A stretch of DNA of 11,174 nt from assembly GCA_020719895.1 (NCBI GenBank), contig DYPM01000058.1:1-11174 (forward strand). The letters run 5' to 3'. This document shows, piece by piece, positions 7,053 to 11,174 of this stretch. Positions within the stretch are counted from its first letter, which is position 1, and the number at the start of each line of letters is the position of its first letter. A program made the translations under genes and the position numbers. Origin of the DNA: Sulfurovum sp. (GTDB lineage Bacteria > Campylobacterota > Campylobacteria > Campylobacterales > Sulfurovaceae). The notes under the pieces were generated by a model that was not told where the DNA came from, ran no database searches, and saw only the letters and a list, made by a program, of their open reading frames with translations.

Positions 7053-7317
7053 TTCTTTGTCCGTTGGCGTTGTACACATCAGAAAAGCTACGCAAGACTC
7101 CCAATCTTGCAAAGGCTACATAGCAGAGTACAAGCAAAACGAAGTGGATGATAAGGAAAAGAAGTCTATGATAGAACTTCACGGACTATATCTCACCGTC
7201 GCTCCGATGAGTGGCGATATGTTCTCTATTGATGGTATCAACTATGTTTACGATAGCACCTTGTCAGTAGACAATTCCTCCTATAAAGTATTAGCAAGAA
7301 AAGTGAGACGATCGTGA
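7003..7317 (+). CDS. Head-tail connector (lambda FII-like), start uncertain
   Basis: The last ~65 residues match the pattern of small gpFII-type proteins (lambda FII 117 aa). GYIAEYKQNEV…IELHGLYLTVAPMSGDMFSIDGINYVY…VDNSSYKVLARKV parallels 'G.fd……v.g..p.l.v…GD.l.I....y.V…..d….l.l.r.v'. Because this match begins well upstream of the only ATG (7168, 50 aa product), a non-ATG start is needed. TTG 7003 has GAGGTGA (6993-6999) before it and gives 104 aa; TTG 7057, 4 nt after the previous stop, gives 86 aa with a weak site. The protein would cap the connector and receive the tail. It ends in a GTGA overlap with the next gene. Confidence 0.65.
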   Translation: MKQFLQQTLKKQQQRSNSLSVGVVHIRKATQDSQSCKGYIAEYKQNEVDDKEKKSMIELHGLYLTVAPMSGDMFSIDGINYVYDSTLSVDNSSYKVLARKVRRS

Positions 7318-7889
7318 AAAAACAAACTACCTTAGGAGAACTTCCAGAGATTTACGAGAATTTCGTAAAAGAAGCTATTTCAAAGGCAGGCAATGTTACA
7401 AAAGAGAAGATTCAAAGCAAAATGAAAAGCCAAAACACGATTTATGAGACCAGAGTCGTGAATGGTAAACCAATGCTACAAAAAAGAACCCCTCTCTTTC
7501 TTGGTCACAGGGAGTCCCACACAGTAGATGGCGGAAAGCCAATTGCAAATCCACAGAGGAACTCGGACTTTATGATAAAGTCTACAATGATAGAGAGAAA
7601 AGACAATCCTATTGTTGTAGTTGGAGGTGCAAAAAAAACAACTTTCGAGAGAAAGTTTAGAAATGGCACCGTCCTAAGCGAGCGTATTAAGGTGGGAGCG
7701 GTCTCATCAAGGACTGTTTACATACTTCATCGGATGAACTCGGGCATAATTACAGGCGACTACCCTATTCGTTCAAAATTGACGGACAAAGTAGCCGAAA
7801 AAAGAAACTTTATGCAAAGAGGCGAAAAGTCTGCAAGTATTGCAAAATATGTAAATGAGGCTTTATCAAGAATGGGGAGTAAGCTTTGA
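7314..7889 (+). CDS. Minor tail protein (lambda Z-like)
   Basis: This 191 aa product sits where lambda Z (192 aa) lies, between FII- and U-like genes. It is basic, with an N-terminal helix (about 8-40) ending in KEKIQSKMKSQ, a central beta-rich part (VDGGKPIANPQRNSDFMIKSTMI, ERKDNPIVVVGG) and a C-terminal helical stretch (EKSASIAKYVNEALSRMG). This layout resembles the tail-completion proteins of the gpZ/HK97 gp10 type, which join the tail tip of the tube to the terminator. The start is GTG, 4-nt overlapped with the upstream TGA, and the upstream Shine-Dalgarno is weak, so translation is probably coupled. The assignment rests mainly on order and length. Confidence 0.6.
   Translation: MKKQTTLGELPEIYENFVKEAISKAGNVTKEKIQSKMKSQNTIYETRVVNGKPMLQKRTPLFLGHRESHTVDGGKPIANPQRNSDFMIKSTMIERKDNPIVVVGGAKKTTFERKFRNGTVLSERIKVGAVSSRTVYILHRMNSGIITGDYPIRSKLTDKVAEKRNFMQRGEKSASIAKYVNEALSRMGSKL
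7874..7879 (+). promoter_or_regulatory. Strong ribosome binding site deciding a TTG start
   Basis: GGGGAG stands 6 nt before the TTG at 7886. No ATG in the following frame is as well placed, so this site supports TTG initiation of the tail terminator gene. Confidence 0.65.
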
Positions 7890-8347
7890 CAAAAACAGAT
7901 ATTGAAAAAAAAGTATATGAACTTATTGTAGGCTCACAAGAGCTTGATAATTTTTCAAGTAACAAATATAATTCCCTTCCTACAGTGAGAAGAATTCTTG
8001 ACTTGCACGTAGAAAACTACAATATATCGTCCCCAAATATTGTAGTAGCCTGCTTTACCAAATCATCAGAGAGCAACACATACAGGTTTGATGTGTCTGT
8101 AACGGTTGAGGTGCTAAGGGATTTTACCATAGCAGGCACGATAGAAACATCTTCCGTTGTGGAGGAAGAGAGGGAAAATATAGATATAGTATCAGAGATT
8201 ATACAAGATGCTATAAAGTTGGGGCTTAGAGGCACCTCAAGCTCGATAGATATAGAGTCAGAGTTCTATCTCCCACAAGGGGAAGAGTCTCTATTTGAAA
8301 TAATGCTTTTTAAGATAGAAATTAAAAAGTGTATTACCAAACTATAA
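7886..8347 (+). CDS. Tail terminator protein (lambda U-like)
   Basis: This 153 aa protein (lambda U 131 aa) is encoded between the Z-like and tail tube genes, the usual place for the ring protein that stops tube polymerisation and mates with the head connector. The pattern is alpha/beta: an N-terminal helix (IEKKVYELIVG), a strand (PNIVVACFT, about 50-58), a strand pair around RFDVSVTVEVLRD (67-79), a helix (ENIDIVSEIIQDAIKLG) and a final strand (EIMLFKIEIKKCI). The gpU fold has the same order. It starts with TTG in a TTGA overlap and has the strong GGGGAG site. Sequence identity to lambda U is not visible by eye. Confidence 0.6.
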   Translation: MTKTDIEKKVYELIVGSQELDNFSSNKYNSLPTVRRILDLHVENYNISSPNIVVACFTKSSESNTYRFDVSVTVEVLRDFTIAGTIETSSVVEEERENIDIVSEIIQDAIKLGLRGTSSSIDIESEFYLPQGEESLFEIMLFKIEIKKCITKL

Positions 8348-8356
8348 GGAAAAATA

Positions 8357-9508
8357 ATGACATTACAATATTTGGACAAACTGCTTTTTGCCTTTGAAGA
8401 TGCAACTCAAGCCGTTCCTGCTGGAGCGGTTGTTTTTCAAACTTGTGTGGAGCAAAACGATGTCGCAGAGGCAGTCGAGTATAAAGAGACAGCGTGCCTC
8501 AATAGAGAAGGCAAAAAACAGATCGGAGGCAAAAGAAGTGTTTCAGGAGGGGTAGGCTTTACCCTCGCAGATGATAACGCATATTTTTTACTAAAGGGAG
8601 CTATGGGAAATCCTGTAGTCACAGATGCGACAACGGCTACTCTTGCAGTAAGCACCGTCTACGCAGTTGGCAATAGAGCCAATCACACAAGTGGAGGGAT
8701 CCCTTTTACGCTTGTTTGCACTAAAGGGGGGACGACAGGGGTGGCACTTCCAGCATTGACAATTTCTGATTTCAGAAAGGTAATCACAAACGGAACGGCC
8801 AAGTTTAAAGTTTACACAAAGTTGAGGGTGAGCGTGTTCACGCCTCAATATACCATTGAAAGAATGGCTCTACAAGTAGAAAACATCGAGATCGCAGACG
8901 CGTCAGCGTGGAAAAAACAATATCGCCACTTCGAGGTGGATAAAGTCTCTTTTAACTATGACCCAGACGCCAATATGGACATCACATTGACGCCAATTGG
9001 AGCAGTGCCCTATGATGAAGAAGATGTTGGGTTCTCTTCCTTTTCAGACTCCACAACGTACAAAATTGTACAAGAGTTGGAAGCAGAAGCGTTTGGTGGC
9101 GACACTAAGCTCGTCAGCGCAACGTTTGGCGGATACCCAATCAGGGCGGATATGATTACAGTAGATTACACAAACGCCTCATCATCAAAAAATATGATGA
9201 ATCAACAGACGCGAGTCGATAGAGACAGGTCGGTCACAGGAAAAATCGTTTGTGAAATGAGTAAGATAAACTATTTGGCGATGAAGGAGAGAGTATCCTT
9301 TGATTTGTCTATGGTTTCATACACCACATCTAAACACACCTCTATCACCACATCTTTGGTTGGTTGTAAGCCTCGATTTAAAGATCCACTGTACGAGGCT
9401 CACGATAAAATAATGTTAGAGATTGAGTTTGATACTTTTGCTGATAATATTGTTTGCACACTTGTAGCACCGTCTTATGTTTCTAATGGATTGGTGGTAG
9501 CACCGTGA
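8357..9508 (+). CDS. Tail tube protein
   Basis: The 383 aa product has the pattern of phage tail tube proteins of the Phage_tube_2 kind. It has an N-terminal strand region, then a conserved-looking GGKRSVSGGVGFTLADDNAYFLLKGAMG block (57-84), comparable to 'g.r.vsGsl...l..e.l..llkaalG', then PQYTIERM (163-170), like the 'psytier' strand. A long beta-rich C-terminal part (about 260-383) repeats the 'R.VTGKI…L' pattern (RDRSVTGKIVCEM) and may be a second copy of the tube-type fold. Lambda V is 246 aa, so this is larger. The protein would form the hexameric rings of the tail. The ATG has AAGGA upstream; the 9-nt gap before it is the only clear break in the tail gene chain. Confidence 0.8.
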   Translation: MTLQYLDKLLFAFEDATQAVPAGAVVFQTCVEQNDVAEAVEYKETACLNREGKKQIGGKRSVSGGVGFTLADDNAYFLLKGAMGNPVVTDATTATLAVSTVYAVGNRANHTSGGIPFTLVCTKGGTTGVALPALTISDFRKVITNGTAKFKVYTKLRVSVFTPQYTIERMALQVENIEIADASAWKKQYRHFEVDKVSFNYDPDANMDITLTPIGAVPYDEEDVGFSSFSDSTTYKIVQELEAEAFGGDTKLVSATFGGYPIRADMITVDYTNASSSKNMMNQQTRVDRDRSVTGKIVCEMSKINYLAMKERVSFDLSMVSYTTSKHTSITTSLVGCKPRFKDPLYEAHDKIMLEIEFDTFADNIVCTLVAPSYVSNGLVVAP

Positions 9509-10128
9509 CAACAAAGGAAAGAAACCTAAAGTTAGCGCAGAAAACGGTAAGGCTTTTACAAAACGAGGATAGTTATCTCGGAGACATTTTGGCTAAAATC
9601 CTGTTACCGGGGGAGGACGTAGAAAAATTTAGCGCACACGAAGAGTTGGTAGCGTTTTATGAAGCACTCCCTACAAATCCAAAAGAGTCTGAACTTGGAA
9701 GTATCGGTACTGAAACTCAATACAACGCAATCAGCATTATGAGGTTTATGAGGGACAAAATGAATTTTGTCTTCGACGGTTATTCTCGCAAAGAGGTAGA
9801 GGCTTTTTGTCTCGCCTCTGTAAAGAAAGTAAATAGCCCTGAAATTAATGGTGCCGTAAAGTGGTGCGATGCTTTTAGTGACGTTGATTTTGCTACAATG
9901 GACGCTAACGTTTGGGATTCATTGGGATTGCTTGTTGATAAAGTCATCGAAGCGTATGGCACCAAAGATGAACAAGAAACACAAGAAAAAATAGAAAAAA
10001 TGGTTTTATCACAATGGGGATTAAGCCTAAAAGACTTAACTTATTGGGAGAGAGAGTTATTTATATTAAATATTCTTGCCGAGTATGGTTATGGCGAATT
10101 CCTTTCTCATTCAAAGGAATCTCTTTAG
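9505..10128 (+). CDS. Tail assembly chaperone, G-like part
   Basis: This 207 aa acidic, mostly helical protein lies between the tail tube and tape measure genes, the position of lambda G (140 aa). It starts with GTG in a GTGA overlap, with GGTGG upstream. No catalytic motif is visible. The final region (LSLKDLTYWERELFILNILAEYGYGEF) is hydrophobic and helical. In lambda and relatives, G and its frameshifted fusion GT coat the tape measure protein and recruit tube subunits, and neither enters the virion. The reading frame ends at TAG 10126-10128, preceded by CTT and an AAAGGA element. The following frame stays open to the tape measure start, indicating a +1-frameshifted longer product. Confidence 0.75.
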   Translation: MTTKERNLKLAQKTVRLLQNEDSYLGDILAKILLPGEDVEKFSAHEELVAFYEALPTNPKESELGSIGTETQYNAISIMRFMRDKMNFVFDGYSRKEVEAFCLASVKKVNSPEINGAVKWCDAFSDVDFATMDANVWDSLGLLVDKVIEAYGTKDEQETQEKIEKMVLSQWGLSLKDLTYWERELFILNILAEYGYGEFLSHSKESL

Positions 10129-10519
10129 AGTATATTTACAATGGCGGTTTAATCAAAAACGAATCGCCAAAGTTACATCAATAGCCAAAGTTACATCAAA
10201 ACAGAAGTTATCTCTCCTAATACAGGAGAACGTACTCCTAAAAAAAGTAAATCTCCCACACGACGAATCTCTACTATCAAGCTTTTTACTCCCACACTCA
10301 ATCCCACACAATCATCAGAAGCTTTTGTCAACGGTAAGTAACTTCGTAGATATAGAACACGGGGAGATGGGGGCATTTCGACTTCGCTCATCAATACACG
10401 AGGTCGCGTCTACTATGGAAAAAGTGGGTTATAATTACAAATATTCAGTTAGTTTTATAGAGGAGTACGAGGAAGCACTTATTACTCACTCCATAAAACA
10501 ACAAAAAAGGCAAAAATAA
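10076..10519 (+). CDS. Tail assembly chaperone, T-like part (read by +1 frameshift)
   Basis: This frame is open from 10070 to TAA 10517-10519, +1 relative to the G-like gene. Possible independent starts (TTG 10076, ATG 10085, ATG 10091) have no Shine-Dalgarno within reach and would lie inside the G-like gene. The translated part is therefore more likely residues added from AGA 10127: 130 aa fused to the G-like 207 aa. The added domain starts basic, is Leu-rich in the middle, and ends in an acidic/aromatic helix (SVSFIEEYEEALI) and a KQQKRQK tail. Lambda T is likewise made only as a GT fusion. The TAA overlaps the tape measure ATG as TAATG. A six-residue repeat (IAKVTS x2) lies near its start. 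Confidence 0.65.
   Translation: MPSMVMANSFLIQRNLFRVYLQWRFNQKRIAKVTSIAKVTSKQKLSLLIQENVLLKKVNLPHDESLLSSFLLPHSIPHNHQKLLSTVSNFVDIEHGEMGAFRLRSSIHEVASTMEKVGYNYKYSVSFIEEYEEALITHSIKQQKRQK
10113..10129 (+). promoter_or_regulatory. Putative programmed +1 frameshift signal (AAAGGA…CTT TAG A)
   Basis: AAAGGA (10113-10118) is a Shine-Dalgarno-like hexamer 4 nt before the CTT codon at 10123. The next codon is the TAG stop of the G-like gene. A ribosome on CTT can slip by one to TTT (10124-10126) and continue at AGA (10127). This is the design of the bacterial release factor 2 gene, with AGGGGG, 3 nt, then CTT TGA. The slip would give a 337 aa fusion (207 + 130). Confidence 0.6.
10163..10198 (+). repeat. 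Tandem 18-bp duplication in the T-like region
   Basis: Two head-to-tail 18-nt copies (10163-10180 and 10181-10198) differ only at the third base of the first codon (ATC/ATA) and encode IAKVTS twice. The duplication keeps the T-like frame and adds six residues. Confidence 0.85.
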
Positions 10520-11174
10520 TGGCAAGTACGTCATCGGCATATAAAGTCTTTATTGAGGGAAATATTGTAAAGCTCCGCAAGAGCATTAGAGAAGCGCAAC
10601 GAGAGTTAAACACTCTCACTTCAAAAAAAGTATCGCTCACCGTAGATAAACAAAATACATCTAAAGGCTCCGACGAATATAAAAGAATCTCAAAAGAGTT
10701 AGCAAAAGTATCAGAGGAGGCAAAAAAAGCAAAAAAGGACTTAAGGGATTTAGAGAAAGATCTAAAAGGAAAGTCAAAAAGCTATTATAAGGACTACATA
10801 AAGAGAAACAGATACGCAAAAGCACAATTAGAGCTTAAGCAAGAGATGAAAAAGTTAAATACGTTGGATTTATCCGACGAAGATAGAAGAACACAACGAA
10901 AACGAATCGCCGATGAATATAAAGACAAGATAAAAACGTATAGGGAGCAAGAGCAAAAGCTTCAGAAAGAAAAAGAAAAGAGTGATAGACAAAGACGCTC
11001 AAAAGAGAGAGCGTCAATCCGCAAGACGAGATATGACACAGGTGCCATGACTCCATCGGAGGCACGAAGACAAGAGGCAAGAGCTGGCATACAAAGCAGA
11101 ATAGATAGAACTACAAACTTATCTTTAGAGGATAGACGCAAAGCAAAAGACGCTTGGAAAAAAGCGTTCAATGA
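10519..11174 (+). CDS. Tape measure protein, N-terminal part (truncated by window end)
   Basis: The frame is open from ATG 10519 to the window edge (218 codons visible). The visible part is highly charged, almost wholly helical and rich in Lys, Glu, Arg and Gln. It has heptad-like stretches at about 20-36 and 55-85 and a long stretch at about 100-170, with no signal peptide or membrane segment in view. An N-terminal coiled-coil of this kind directly after the G/T chaperone genes is typical of tape measure proteins, which set tail length and are later ejected. AAAAGG (about 10504-10510) precedes the start, which overlaps the T-like stop by 1 nt. The expected C-terminal hydrophobic or peptidoglycan-hydrolase segments lie outside the window. 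Confidence 0.8.
   Translation, partial: MASTSSAYKVFIEGNIVKLRKSIREAQRELNTLTSKKVSLTVDKQNTSKGSDEYKRISKELAKVSEEAKKAKKDLRDLEKDLKGKSKSYYKDYIKRNRYAKAQLELKQEMKKLNTLDLSDEDRRTQRKRIADEYKDKIKTYREQEQKLQKEKEKSDRQRRSKERASIRKTRYDTGAMTPSEARRQEARAGIQSRIDRTTNLSLEDRRKAKDAWKKAFN

Noticed and set aside
7092..7110. Perfect 6-bp stem with a 7-nt loop (GCAAGA-CTCCCAA-TCTTGC) resembling a tRNA anticodon arm (CCC, or GGG on the - strand)
   Set aside because: No T-arm (TTCGA-type), no D-arm and no pairing acceptor stem at the right distances on either strand, and the region reads well as part of the FII-like protein.
10114..10184. Lambda-style -1 frameshift from the G-like gene at A AAG (10113-10116)
   Set aside because: The -1 frame closes at TAG 10182-10184 after about 22 codons and cannot reach the tape measure gene; the +1 frame stays open for 130 codons.
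10153..10341. Third-frame ORF in the T-like region reading as a Ser/Thr/Pro-rich peptide
   Set aside because: It is short, has no start or ribosome binding site, and its second codon positions are the GC-richest, unlike the neighbouring genes; the T-like frame keeps the expected low-GC second position.
10835..11171. Minus-strand open frames under the tape measure gene and elsewhere
   Set aside because: They are antisense shadows of well-supported + strand genes, without ribosome binding sites or recognisable products.

Overview
The window is one strand of a tightly packed tailed-phage (or prophage) structural operon: every gene lies on the + strand and most junctions overlap by 1 to 8 nt. 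The head gene order matches phage lambda (Nu1-A-W-B-C-D-E-FI-FII), followed by Z, U, a tail tube gene in the V slot, G, T and the start of H. Protein lengths also track lambda: portal 457 aa, capsid 345, decoration 124, gpW-like 71, Z-like 191. The DNA is AT-rich, with many AGA/ATA/TTA codons and AAGGA/GGAG-type ribosome binding sites. A low-GC Gram-negative host, for example Campylobacterota, would fit, but the sequence does not prove it, and no integrase, attachment site or host gene is present to separate prophage from free phage.

Layout. 1-98: probable tail end of an upstream gene, closing in an ATGA overlap with the small terminase. 95-2807: DNA packaging (small terminase, then GpA-type large terminase). 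2829-4418: head-tail joining protein and portal. 4411-5427: S49-type head maturation protease, with a probable nested scaffold translated from an internal start. 5424-6840: decoration protein and major capsid protein. 6840-7317: small FI-position protein and FII-like connector. 7314-9508: Z-like protein, tail terminator and tail tube. 9505-10519: two-frame tail assembly chaperone. 10519 to the window end: 5' end of the tape measure gene.

How they work together. The terminase pair cuts and pumps DNA through the portal into a prohead built from capsid protein on a scaffold. The protease removes the scaffold, the decoration protein locks the expanded shell, and gpW/FII-like proteins close the connector. 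In parallel, the G and GT chaperones coat the tape measure so that the tube protein polymerises to the right length and is capped by the U/Z-like proteins.

Most notable observation: the chaperone pair G/T appears to be joined by a +1 frameshift at CTT TAG, with a Shine-Dalgarno-like AAAGGA just upstream. This is the arrangement known from the release factor 2 gene (prfB), not the -1 slip of lambda. Second: two well-placed internal ribosome binding sites in the protease gene support a lambda Nu3-like nested scaffold. No CRISPR array, tRNA, defence system or insertion sequence was seen.
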